Source: an uncultured Selenomonadales bacterium
GTDB lineage: Bacteria > Bacillota > Negativicutes > Selenomonadales > Selenomonadaceae
Assembly: GCA_946407095.1 (NCBI GenBank)
Contig: CAMJMR010000007.1
Location: forward strand, 1-64,000
Direction of reading: 5' to 3'
DNA length: 64,000 nt
How positions within the stretch are numbered: position 1 is the first letter of the stretch; each line of letters begins with the position of its first letter. The notes under the pieces were generated by a model. That model did no database searches, was not told the origin of the DNA, and was given only the letters and a program-made list of their open reading frames with translations. Below, piece by piece: positions 28,967 through 36,374 of the stretch. The position numbers and the translations under genes are program-made.

Positions 28967-28996
28967 ATTATACAATGCCGTTGCCGTCCAAAGCAA
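28967..28996 (-). promoter_or_regulatory. Sigma-A-type promoter of the defence operon
   Basis: On the minus strand, TTGCTT (28991-28996) and a perfect TATAAT (28967-28972) are spaced by 18 bases, about 30 bases before the HerA-like start. No clear operator palindrome overlaps it. Confidence 0.65.
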
Positions 28997-29213
28997 CGTT
29001 GTGTTCGAATATCCGATAACTTTTCGCAAAAGACCAGCCGGCTTAATGAAAAAGCCCGGACAAACCCGACAAAGCCTGAGCCGCTGTTGGTAAACGTAAA
29101 ACCATTAGAAGAAAAAGTCATAGAACGAGCGATATAAATGCGAAAAGCTCGGCAATGTTTTCGACACACTGCCGATCCTCTGGTGAAAGAGCGAACCATT
29201 CGCCAGAAAGTCT
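28997..29213. other. Intergenic stretch between defence operon and phosphatase gene
   Basis: About 220 bases without a supported gene. It contains CGCTGTTGGTAAACG (29082-29096), matching the end of the 248-bp mobile element but without a partner end, and short frames lacking ribosome binding sites. Confidence 0.4.
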
Positions 29214-29924
29214 TCAAAGCTTTTTTTGGCCGTGATAAGTGAGAACCAACATGGTAATATCGTCGGATTGGTCAACGCCGCCCGCGTGACGTTTGATTTC
29301 GTCATGCAGGTTGTTCAGCAGAGATTCAAGCGACTCGGATTTGTCTTCGCGGTTCAAGAATTCGCGCAGCCGTTCTTCGGAAAACAATTCCCGCTTGGCG
29401 TTCATCGCTTCGGTGACGCCGTCGGTGTAAAGGAAAATCTTATCGCCCTCTGCCAGGGCGATTTTTTTCTGCGCGAACGGGACATCCTCATCAATGCCGA
29501 GCATACAGCTTTTGCCCACGTCCAGGAAGTCGAAATCATTTTCGCGGCAGACCAGCGGCGCATTGTGCCCGCCGTTGACGTAAACGAATTCGCCCGTCTG
29601 CAAGTCAAGCATTCCCATGAAAACCGTCACGAAAAGCATTTCGTCGTTGCCGTGGCAAAGCTGTCGGTTGGCGAGCGTCACCACGGAGGCGAAGTCGTCG
29701 GGCGTCTTCATTGACAGCGCAAAGTTGTGCAGAATGACTTTTGAAATGGACATGAAGAGCGCGGCGGGCACGCCTTTGCCCGAAACGTCAGCGATTGTTA
29801 TCACCAAATGATTTTCGTCGAGCAGATAGAAGTCGTAGAAATCGCCGCCAACTTCCTTTGCCGCGTTCATTGTCGCGTAAATTTCAAAATCGTTGCGCCC
29901 GAAGTCAAAATCGTGGGGCAACAT
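29214..29924 (-). CDS. SpoIIE/RsbU-type phosphatase domain, 3' part of a split gene
   Basis: This frame is directly in line with the upstream sensor gene: between them only one TAG (29985-29987) intervenes, followed by TAENERIATELNVASDIQQS, a typical linker. The domain shows EVGGDFYDFY, IADVSGKGVPAALFM, NGGHNAPLV, LYTDGVTEAMN and DDITMLVL, all PPM phosphatase motifs. It would dephosphorylate a STAS-domain antagonist in partner switching. As a free-standing protein the first in-frame ATG is inside the domain's leader, so translation without readthrough is doubtful. A GAG to TAG change would explain the break. Confidence 0.75.
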   Translation of the reverse strand: MLPHDFDFGRNDFEIYATMNAAKEVGGDFYDFYLLDENHLVITIADVSGKGVPAALFMSISKVILHNFALSMKTPDDFASVVTLANRQLCHGNDEMLFVTVFMGMLDLQTGEFVYVNGGHNAPLVCRENDFDFLDVGKSCMLGIDEDVPFAQKKIALAEGDKIFLYTDGVTEAMNAKRELFSEERLREFLNREDKSESLESLLNNLHDEIKRHAGGVDQSDDITMLVLTYHGQKKL

Positions 29925-29984
29925 GCTTTGCTGGATATCCGAGGCGACGTTGAGTTCGGTGGCAATGCGTTCGTTTTCGGCTGT

Positions 29985-31415
29985 CTACTTCGCCAAGTTC
30001 GTCATGTAAATTTTCAGCTCATCGGTCATGGCGTTGAAGCAAGTGGCCAAGTGTTCAATCTCATCGCCCGTGCGTATGTCGAGCTTTTTATCGAGGTTGC
30101 CCGCCGCTATTTCGCGAACGCCTTCGGACAAAGTGGAAATGGGTTGCGTGATTCGTCCGGCCGCCGCGCGGCTCAAGCCGAAAAACACGCCAATCAGCAA
30201 TACCATGAGAAGCGCGGCTTTAATCGCGGATTCGACGAAATCTTCCCTGATAATCGCTTGGAAGTTGTCCATTGCGTCGGAAGTTTCCTTGCTGATTTGT
30301 CTAGCCGGCGCCATCACTTCATCTTTTTCAAGCAACATGCCGAAGCTCCAGCCGACCTTCTGCATCGGCGCAAAAGCCAGATAGTATTCCTTGTCGTCCA
30401 CGCCGATTAAAAGAACATCCGTTTCGCCGTCAACCATGCGGCGCGCAGCTTGGGCAATGTCGGTGTCGTAGGCTTGGCGCAAGTCATTTATTCCGAATTC
30501 CGTCGAAACGTATCCCATATCCGTCGAGAAGATGATTTTGCCTTCAGCGTTCATGACGAAGTTAAAACCCGTTTCGCCGATTACGCCGTCGGCCACTTGG
30601 CGATAAATTTCATCGGTATGACAACAGACGCCGACAACGCCGGCAAATCCGTCATTATCGTAGTAAGGCATGGCGCAACAAATTTCCATGGGACCGTCTG
30701 TTGATTCGTAAGGGTCGGTGTAAACGAGACGCATTTCCTTTTCGGCAAGCTTGTACCACGGACGCTCGCGGGGTTCGTATGTGGGGAAAGCTTGGTTTCT
30801 TTCTTTCGTGAGGTAAGTGCCGCGTGAGTCTCCGATTGACGGAATGACGTCCACACAAAGTAAATAGCCTTTTCGCGAAGCCACAGGTATAGAAGCCTGA
30901 TAACCTTGATAATTCTTGCTCAACGCCACGAGGGTATCAGCAATGTTGCCGACGAGATCCATTTCGTGCAAAAGCTCCGCGCTGATTCCTTGCCGAAGAA
31001 GTGCCGGGCTATAGACCATATATGGTTCGCCCGCATAAATATCCGTCAGCTCCTGCAATTCCGCAACCTTATGGGGATTGTATCGTTCGGGCGATTGCAG
31101 GATATTGGACATGCTGTTCGCCAAAACTTTGACATCGTCGCCGATGCCGGCAAGCTCGCGGTCAATGTAAAGCGCGCGAAGCTCGGCATTTTCCGCCAAG
31201 CGTTCCTTTATGCTCGTTTCGGAAAATTGCCCAAAAGAGTCGGTAAGTCGTTTGTTCAGAAGGGTGCCTTCGCCGCCAACGGAGTCCCGAATGTCCAAGA
31301 ACGAATGAAACGAGACGACTATCATTACCAGGAATGTAAACAGACAAGCGCCGAAAATCAAAAGCAACACGCGCTGACGGATATTAAGTTTCAAGTTTTT
31401 GAGCTTGTCGAGCAT
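29985..31415 (-). CDS. Cache-HAMP sensor, N-terminal part of the split phosphatase gene
   Basis: 476 residues: transmembrane helix about 13-35, a large extracytoplasmic double-Cache-like domain (about 60-365, with YLTKERNQAFPTYEPRERPWY and YYLAFAPMQKVGWSFGMLL), a second transmembrane helix about 394-415, and HAMP to 470. It then stops at TAG (29985-29987) before the SpoIIE domain, which continues in the same frame. The intact form would be a ligand-responsive membrane phosphatase of about 730 residues. It lies 16 bases after the STAS gene. Confidence 0.78.
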   Translation of the reverse strand: MLDKLKNLKLNIRQRVLLLIFGACLFTFLVMIVVSFHSFLDIRDSVGGEGTLLNKRLTDSFGQFSETSIKERLAENAELRALYIDRELAGIGDDVKVLANSMSNILQSPERYNPHKVAELQELTDIYAGEPYMVYSPALLRQGISAELLHEMDLVGNIADTLVALSKNYQGYQASIPVASRKGYLLCVDVIPSIGDSRGTYLTKERNQAFPTYEPRERPWYKLAEKEMRLVYTDPYESTDGPMEICCAMPYYDNDGFAGVVGVCCHTDEIYRQVADGVIGETGFNFVMNAEGKIIFSTDMGYVSTEFGINDLRQAYDTDIAQAARRMVDGETDVLLIGVDDKEYYLAFAPMQKVGWSFGMLLEKDEVMAPARQISKETSDAMDNFQAIIREDFVESAIKAALLMVLLIGVFFGLSRAAAGRITQPISTLSEGVREIAAGNLDKKLDIRTGDEIEHLATCFNAMTDELKIYMTNLAK

Positions 31416-31431
31416 GGTCGTTCCGAAAGTT

Positions 31432-31764
31432 TCAAGGCAAATCGCTTTGGGCGTTGTAGATGGTAATCAGCATATCCATGCCCGACGCCGCAAAAACATC
31501 TTTAATCATGCCGTTCGCGCCGAATATCACGAACGCTTTTTTGGCACGCTTGGCCTTCTTGCTGAGGCGCAACAAGACTCGCAGACCCGCGCTGGAAATG
31601 TAATCGGTCTTCGCCATATCCAACGCGATTTTTTCGGCGGTGCTCAAGACGGCAGTCCCAGCCTCTTCGACTGACGCCGAGGTCGCAACATCAATGCGCC
31701 CGATTATCGAAAAGACGTGCCAATCGTTGTAGGTAGAGCTCTGAAATTCAACACTGTTATCCAT
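31432..31764 (-). CDS. STAS-domain anti-sigma factor antagonist
   Basis: 110 residues. GRIDVATSASVEEAG, then DMAKTDYISSAGLRVLLRL, is the STAS phosphoacceptor loop with its Ser pair. The ATG at 31764 is placed 9 bases after AGGAGG and is preferred over the TTG two codons earlier. Paired with the downstream phosphatase, it forms a partner-switching pair; no anti-sigma kinase (RsbW-like) is visible here, so that partner is encoded elsewhere. Confidence 0.8.
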   Translation of the reverse strand: MDNSVEFQSSTYNDWHVFSIIGRIDVATSASVEEAGTAVLSTAEKIALDMAKTDYISSAGLRVLLRLSKKAKRAKKAFVIFGANGMIKDVFAASGMDMLITIYNAQSDLP

Positions 31765-31795
31765 TTGCAACTGCCTCCTAAAAAGATAACCCGTT

Positions 31796-32226
31796 CTAAT
31801 CTTTGATATGCATAACTTGAAGGAAGCCCGCGAGTCTGATTATTTCCTTGACGGCAGGATTGACTTTGCGAAACGCCATTGCGCTTTGTTTACGACGCAT
31901 AGTTATTTTCTTTGAGACGAATCGGTGACGGATTGTGCCTTGCGCTGACATAGCGAAAAATTCCTGTCGTCAAGTCAAGCATTCCGCCAAAGGCCGTGAC
32001 AAAAAGCTCGTCGTCATTGTTGGCGGGTACCGTCGACCGCTTCGAAGACTTCCGAGTTTGGCGTTAAAATTCCCATGCTCCAACCCGTTGCCTTCATTGG
32101 CGCGAATGAAATGTAAACTTGTTCACCGTTGAAATAAATTTCCTCCACGCCGCCCAAGCTCGCAGTTATTTTTTCGCGAGAGCGGCGATTTTTTCGTTTG
32201 AGCTTTCTTGAATTTGTCAGCTCCAA
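31796..32226 (-). pseudogene. Remnants of a second Cache-SpoIIE-STAS module
   Basis: Three pieces in different frames align with the neighbouring intact module. EQVYISFAPMKATGWSMGILT (32120-32060) is the end of a Cache domain. NDDELFVTAFGGMLDLTTG followed by FRYVSARHNP (about 32017-31930) is a SpoIIE piece. NPAVKEIIRLAGFLQVMHIK (about 31860-31797) is a STAS C-terminus. Intervening parts are deleted, so the gene set is dead. Confidence 0.6.
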
Positions 32227-32460
32227 TTCGGCGTTTACAATCTACTTTCTTTCAGCGAGGAAAGACCCGCAACGCGGGGGAACAGCTGGGACGCGGCGTC
32301 CACCCTCCAGCCGTCGACGACTTTCAACGCGCTATCTGGATCAAACGTCACGTTTGCGTCACGTTGCTTCCATCGCTTTCAAAGCGACCGGCACGTTGCC
32401 CCGTCCTTGGGCGGCCTCTCTATTACGCGCCGAGTCCTATTTGCCAACAACCCCTACTTA
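32190..32460 (+). pseudogene. Degenerate NRPS thioester-reductase fragment, copy 1
   Basis: LEFVSSNSAFTIYFL followed, after a frame change, by GKTRNAGEQ recalls the start of NAD-binding_4 thioester reductases of non-ribosomal peptide synthetases (HLLxEFL...VYCLVRGKT). About 160 bases resemble, inverted, those at 48890-49060, including GACGACTTTCAACGCGCTAT in both. The 3' end carries TATTTGCCAACAACCCC, similar to a terminal repeat of the mobile element at 6388. No functional product. Confidence 0.4.
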
Positions 32461-32596
32461 AGTTACCGCCTGTTGTTATTGTACCACCATTGCCGAATTA
32501 TTACACCACTTTTTTGTGAGGACGCTGTTGTTTGAAAGTCGCGGTGCCATTGTGAAGAGACTCAATTAAAAAGCCACAGCGAAGGGTAAAGCTTTT

Positions 32597-33928
32597 TCAG
32601 AGTCCATTTTTTTCGCAGATTGCTGTAAATTTTTCAATTGTCGTGTCGAAATCTGCAAGATATTCTTTCACCAGGTGCATTAGTTCATTTTTCCTTATGC
32701 AATTAATGAGATTTTTGGCCAAGCTGTAAGGTATTTGCTTTTTGCCAATTTTAATCGGTCTGGGGCTCGGACTCGATTCAGATTCTTTTCCCGCCGGCGT
32801 GCCGGTTGCCACCTTCGGCCTTTGTACTTTGAGGACGGAAAGTGTTTTGTCCAAAATTTGCCCTATTGGGGTCATAGAATCCTCTGCAAGCTTTACTGCC
32901 TGGTCAGCGTCTGTCGACGTTTTCGCCCACTGAGCTTTCGCGGGACCGACCTGCCAATTTCCCTCTATCGCTCTGCGCAAAAACCCCAACTTATTCTTAA
33001 TCGGTCTTTTATTTCGTGACAAAATTGCTTGCGCCCTGTTGATTCTCGAAAAACAATCTTCTGTATTGGCACACTTCGCGTAAATCGCTCGGGCTACCCT
33101 TTCGGTAAATCCTATTGCGCACAGCAAATCTATCGCATCGTTGCTGAAGCGCGGCTTATCAACCTCTTCCAGCGGAACGTTATACGTGTCCATTACGAAT
33201 TCGAACGCCAAAACATTACGCCCTTTTTTCTTTACATCGTAACGAACAATGTAAGGTGTTTTTGAATTTATCTCTTTTATCGGAACATCAAGGACATATT
33301 TTCTGAAATTGTTCATTCGGTCGGCATAGGCATTTTCCGGCACGTTCAAGGCAAAGCGCAGTTCCTTTACCGTAAGGGTGCGTTGGATTTGCAACATCTC
33401 TTTATATTCTTTGATATTTTGATACTGCAGAAGCAATTCGAGCAGTCTCACGGCATATGGACTCGATAGCTTGAACAGATACTCGACGTTGATTCGGGTG
33501 TAGCCGGACGTTTGGAATAAATCCAGAATATAGGGGCGCATCTTCTGACTGAACTGAAGGTACAGTCCTTCTTTCGGCATATAATCGAGTTCCTCAAATA
33601 TACGCATCAGTTTGAAGCCACCGTGCTCGCAGTTTAGTTCGACTATCGCATCGAAGAGCTTGGCGCAAGCCTTTTTTAATTCCGCTAGGTACTTTGTGTT
33701 TCCGCCAAATAGTTCTACGAGTTTACTTGTCGGGATAAACAGTCGGTTGAAGTCTTCATCGTAATATTTGTCTTTATCCGAAAAATGGGGATTAAGTCCG
33801 CACAAGCCCAGTAAGAATACCCTCATTCCCATAACATCGAAGTCTTTCCGCGCTTGAATTATCGGATTGCTTTGGTAGACCGCCTTGTGCAAGACTGAAG
33901 CTTTTCCCTTAGTTTTTTCTGTTGTCAT
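32597..33928 (-). CDS. Rep_3-family replication initiator
   Basis: 443 residues. The start at 33928 (MTTEKTKGKAS) is chosen for the GAGGTAGG site before it; an ATG at 34003 has no such support. The tandem winged helices of Rep_3 initiators are recognisable: VYQSNPIIQARKDFDVMGMRVFLL, RINVEYLFKLSSPYAVRLLELL and the TLTVKELRFALNVPENAY segment followed by YRF-like DNA-contact strands. The C-terminal 150 residues are unique. Such proteins bind iterons to open the origin and repress their own gene. Iterons lie just upstream, so origin and gene are adjacent. It identifies this DNA as a plasmid or secondary replicon. Confidence 0.88.
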   Translation of the reverse strand: MTTEKTKGKASVLHKAVYQSNPIIQARKDFDVMGMRVFLLGLCGLNPHFSDKDKYYDEDFNRLFIPTSKLVELFGGNTKYLAELKKACAKLFDAIVELNCEHGGFKLMRIFEELDYMPKEGLYLQFSQKMRPYILDLFQTSGYTRINVEYLFKLSSPYAVRLLELLLQYQNIKEYKEMLQIQRTLTVKELRFALNVPENAYADRMNNFRKYVLDVPIKEINSKTPYIVRYDVKKKGRNVLAFEFVMDTYNVPLEEVDKPRFSNDAIDLLCAIGFTERVARAIYAKCANTEDCFSRINRAQAILSRNKRPIKNKLGFLRRAIEGNWQVGPAKAQWAKTSTDADQAVKLAEDSMTPIGQILDKTLSVLKVQRPKVATGTPAGKESESSPSPRPIKIGKKQIPYSLAKNLINCIRKNELMHLVKEYLADFDTTIEKFTAICEKNGL

Positions 33929-33989
33929 AAGACCTACCTCAGATTCAGTAAAAATTTTAGATAACAGAAAGCAAAACCTTCCGACATAC

Positions 33990-34018
33990 ATGTTAACTTT
34001 CAAATGGCGTCAAATCAA
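33990..34018 (-). promoter_or_regulatory. Candidate rep promoter
   Basis: On the minus strand TTGATT (34013-34018) and TAACAT (33990-33995) are 17 bases apart, about 60 bases before the rep start. The -35 region lies in a sequence repeated at 34318-34334. The CTAG palindrome at 34085-34109 lies just upstream. Confidence 0.45.
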
Positions 34019-34084
34019 GCTCTAAGACAAAAAACACTTTTCATCAATTCTCCATGTTTGTTTGTATTTTACTCTGTTTATTTG

Positions 34085-34109
34085 GCTAGTTGACATGCCA
34101 TCAACTAGC
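34085..34109. promoter_or_regulatory. CTAG inverted repeat, unit 1
   Basis: GCTAGTTGA and TCAACTAGC face each other across 7 bases. It shares the CTAG core of the iterons, as expected for a Rep operator used in autoregulation. Confidence 0.5.
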
Positions 34110-34261
34110 TGTTTTTTTTGTTGCCAATATAAATAAATTATTTATTAAATGAATAAAAATTCTAGCACAAAAATGCATTAATACTAAATTTGTCTCCCAT
34201 CACGAATGACGAGTATACTCAGATAATCAAAAAACCCTTAAAACCCCTTTTTCACCCAAAA

Positions 34262-34303
34262 GATAAAAATGCTAGCTTAATAGGATAAAAATGCTAGCTT
34301 AAT
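34262..34303. repeat. Iterons 1-2 of the replication origin
   Basis: Two direct repeats of GATAAAAATGCTAGCTTAAT (34262-34281 and 34284-34303), spaced 22 bases start to start, that is two helical turns. A relaxed version, GAATAAAAATTCTAGCAC, is at 34151. These are the expected binding sites of the adjacent Rep protein. Confidence 0.8.
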
Positions 34304-34386
34304 GAACCGCTTAAATCGCGTCAAATCAAGCTCTGTGCAAAAACAAGAAAATTTCATGTTATTTTTATGCTTTTTTTTTGCATTTG

Positions 34387-34412
34387 GCTAGTTGAGGTGT
34401 ATGTCAACTAGC
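34387..34412. promoter_or_regulatory. CTAG inverted repeat, unit 2
   Basis: GCTAGTTGA and TCAACTAGC across 8 bases, the counterpart of the site at 34085-34109. Confidence 0.5.
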
Positions 34413-34552
34413 TGTTTCGTGTTGCTGATGTAACTAAATTGTTTATTAAATGAATAAAAATTTTAGCACAAAATCACAGTACTACTTCATTCATCTCACA
34501 TCATGAACGGAGAGTTTCTCAGATGAGCAAAAAGCCCCTCACTCGCCAAAAA

Positions 34553-34661
34553 GATAAAAATACTAGCCAAATGCGCCCCCAAAAAAGATAAAAATACTAG
34601 CTGAATAAGATAAAAATACTAGCCGAATAGGCATTTTCAAAGATAAAAATACTAGCTAAAT
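34553..34661. repeat. Iterons 3-6 of the replication origin
   Basis: Four direct repeats of GATAAAAATACTAGCYRAAT start at 34553, 34587, 34609 and 34642. They differ from iterons 1-2 by A for G before CTAGC. Spacings are 34, 22 and 33 bases, roughly two or three helical turns. Confidence 0.8.
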
Positions 34662-34689
34662 GCTCGAATTTTTGGCGTCATAACAACTT

Positions 34690-35209
34690 AAGAAAAAAAT
34701 CACATTAAAAATGCGAACTCGCTAAAACAAGGTAAAAAAGAATATATGTAACAAAAACATAAAGAGAAGAACGTGAAAAAAAAAATAAGATTAAAACCCA
34801 AAAAACGAGCACACTACCCGAAAGTAAAAAAAACAAGAAAGAACAAGAACAAAAAAACAGAAACAAACAACACCACAGAAATGATTAAACTAAATCAAAA
34901 GCAAATAATTACCCAAAAAAAAAGAATAACAGCAAAAGTCAAAACGACAAGTCAACGCATAACCAACCTGCACAATCCGAAACAATAAAACTCCCACGCG
35001 CCCCTAAGACCACAAGCCCCAAACATAGAAGGTCCCCAATTAAGCGAGATTAACCCGCCAGAAAAACAGCAATCACTAAAACCAATTGGCTAACTGCTTC
35101 CGGAGATGCGCCCCCCACTCGTTCATCAGGACTCCTCTAACAAAACAATGCTTACCGCCAAGATAGAACCTCAACAAACTCTACACTCAAAAAATTTTTA
35201 TACCTAGGC
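34690..35209. other. A/C-rich, strand-asymmetric region beside the origin
   Basis: About 500 bases with no supported gene. From 34690 to about 34985 the plus strand is mostly A, with little T; from there to 35200 it is A- and C-rich. One frame (34773-34988, 71 residues, GTG start) encodes only a Lys/Asn/Thr-rich low-complexity peptide and is probably a by-product of composition. The stretch could serve as an unwinding or single-strand initiation region, an inference from position alone. Confidence 0.45.
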
Positions 35210-35238
35210 TTGTGCATGACAACCTAATGCATTATCAT
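35210..35238 (+). promoter_or_regulatory. Promoter candidate for the binding-protein/cyclase operon
   Basis: TTGTGC (35210-35215) and TATCAT (35233-35238) are spaced by 17 bases, 80 bases before the DctP-like gene. A CCTAGG palindrome overlaps the -35 side. Confidence 0.55.
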
Positions 35239-35318
35239 TGAAAAAACCAATAAAAAAGGCGTCATTCACCGAATATCGATGCGCGACGTCTTTTTACGTT
35301 TAGGAGGTTATCTTCTCA

Positions 35319-36374
35319 ATGCGACGTTGTTTGGCTTCTGTTTTACTCTTGCTGACAATGATGCTCTTCTTGAGCGGTTGCGGCGAACAACATAGGACTA
35401 TCAGAAAAACTGACGAAGATTATCAACACGTCCGCTTAGTTATGACTGCCAACGGCACGGATATCGGAATCGAAGTGCTCACAGGAAGAAAATTTTCGGA
35501 GCTAGTTAAAGAGGAGTCGAGCGGCAACGTACATATAGAATTTTACCCCAATGACGAAATGACCGGCGGTAATACCAACGAGGCTGTCCGCTCTCTCACC
35601 GAAGGCGCAATCGATTTGGGTGCTTACGTTTCCGGCACCATGTCCATGCTCGACCCGCGCTTAGAAGTCGCTACCATTCCGTGGTCTTTTTCAAGCTATC
35701 AAGAGGCTCGTAAGATTATCGACAACACGGGCGGCGAATACTACGAAAAAATTTTGTCGAAATACGGCTTGATTTACCTGGGCTCGACGCACAACGCCAT
35801 GCGACAACTTTCCAACAATCGTAACCCCGTAAGGACTCCCATTGATCTGCGCGGCATGAAAATTCGCGTTTTGGGCGGCGAAGTTTACCGGCGGTTCTTT
35901 GCAGCTCTCGGCGCGGAGCCCGTTCCTTTAGGTTGGAGCGAGCTAAACATTGCCATTCGGCAACACCACGTAGAAGGACAAGAAAACGGCTTCTTCCTCA
36001 TGAAATCGGGTCATCTCAACGAAATTCAAAAGTACATGACTGTCTGGAATTACCTCTACGAAAACTATATTTTCGTCGCCAATCGCAAAATCTTTGAACA
36101 ATTGGAGCCAAAGACACAGACCTTGTTACGAGAGAAAATGCGTGAGGCATGTGAATGGAGTCGGGACTATTTGGAAGAAGAAGAGAAAAGAATCCGAATT
36201 CAATTTGCCGAGGAAGGCTTGAAAATTATCGACCTTACGCCAGAAGAAGTGAATCTATTCAAAGAACACATCCGCCCACTGCGCGAAGAACTCAAAGCAA
36301 AATACGGCGACGAGGCTTGCCGCGCTTTCCGCATCGACATGGAAAAAGACTACGAAGGGGATGAGGGCACGTGA
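35319..36374 (+). CDS. TRAP-type (DctP-like) substrate-binding lipoprotein
   Basis: 351 residues. The N-terminus MRRCLASVLLLL...LSGCGE is a lipoprotein signal with lipobox LSGC. The rest is a DctP fold: NDEMTGGNTNEAVRSLTEGAIDLG, RLEVATIPWSF, and the signature MKIRVLGGEVYRRFFAALGA. GAEPVPLGWSEL and HHVEGQENG complete the family pattern. No DctQ or DctM membrane genes are nearby; instead the stop overlaps the start of a Cache-GGDEF gene by four bases (GTGA). It therefore probably presents a ligand, perhaps a carboxylate or sugar acid, to that sensor and does not feed a transporter. TAGGAGG precedes the ATG. Confidence 0.85.
   Translation: MRRCLASVLLLLTMMLFLSGCGEQHRTIRKTDEDYQHVRLVMTANGTDIGIEVLTGRKFSELVKEESSGNVHIEFYPNDEMTGGNTNEAVRSLTEGAIDLGAYVSGTMSMLDPRLEVATIPWSFSSYQEARKIIDNTGGEYYEKILSKYGLIYLGSTHNAMRQLSNNRNPVRTPIDLRGMKIRVLGGEVYRRFFAALGAEPVPLGWSELNIAIRQHHVEGQENGFFLMKSGHLNEIQKYMTVWNYLYENYIFVANRKIFEQLEPKTQTLLREKMREACEWSRDYLEEEEKRIRIQFAEEGLKIIDLTPEEVNLFKEHIRPLREELKAKYGDEACRAFRIDMEKDYEGDEGT

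Larger units (their letters stand above)
34004..34310. repeat. Origin unit 1 (first imperfect copy)
   Basis: The order CGTCAAATCAAGCTCT, AT-rich block, CTAG palindrome, TTTATTAAATGAATAAAAAT, then iterons is found here and again at 34316-34680. The iterons of this unit have the variant ATGCTAGC. The copies are diverged, so the duplication is old. Confidence 0.65.
34316..34680. repeat. Origin unit 2 (second imperfect copy) with four iterons
   Basis: Parallels unit 1 in element order: CGTCAAATCAAGCTCT at 34319, T-rich block, CTAG palindrome at 34387-34412, TTTATTAAATGAATAAAAAT at 34442, then iterons. It carries four iterons and ends in TTGGCGTCA, the start of a third partial unit. Confidence 0.65.

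Noticed and set aside
29105..29305. 66-residue minus-strand frame after the SpoIIE domain, considered as an anti-sigma kinase remnant
   Set aside because: No HATPase motif (N or G box) could be seen.
33929..34003. Upstream ATG (34003) for the replication initiator
   Set aside because: The extension (MKVNMYVGRFCF) is not initiator-like and overlaps the promoter; GAGGTAGG precedes the ATG at 33928 instead.
34262..34661. Repeats considered as a CRISPR array
   Set aside because: Repeats are 20 bp with irregular 2-14 base gaps, some far apart; they fit iterons beside a Rep_3 gene, not repeat-spacer units.
34773..34988. 71-residue Lys/Asn/Thr-rich frame in the A-rich region
   Set aside because: Composition alone keeps it open; no family resemblance and a weak ribosome binding site.
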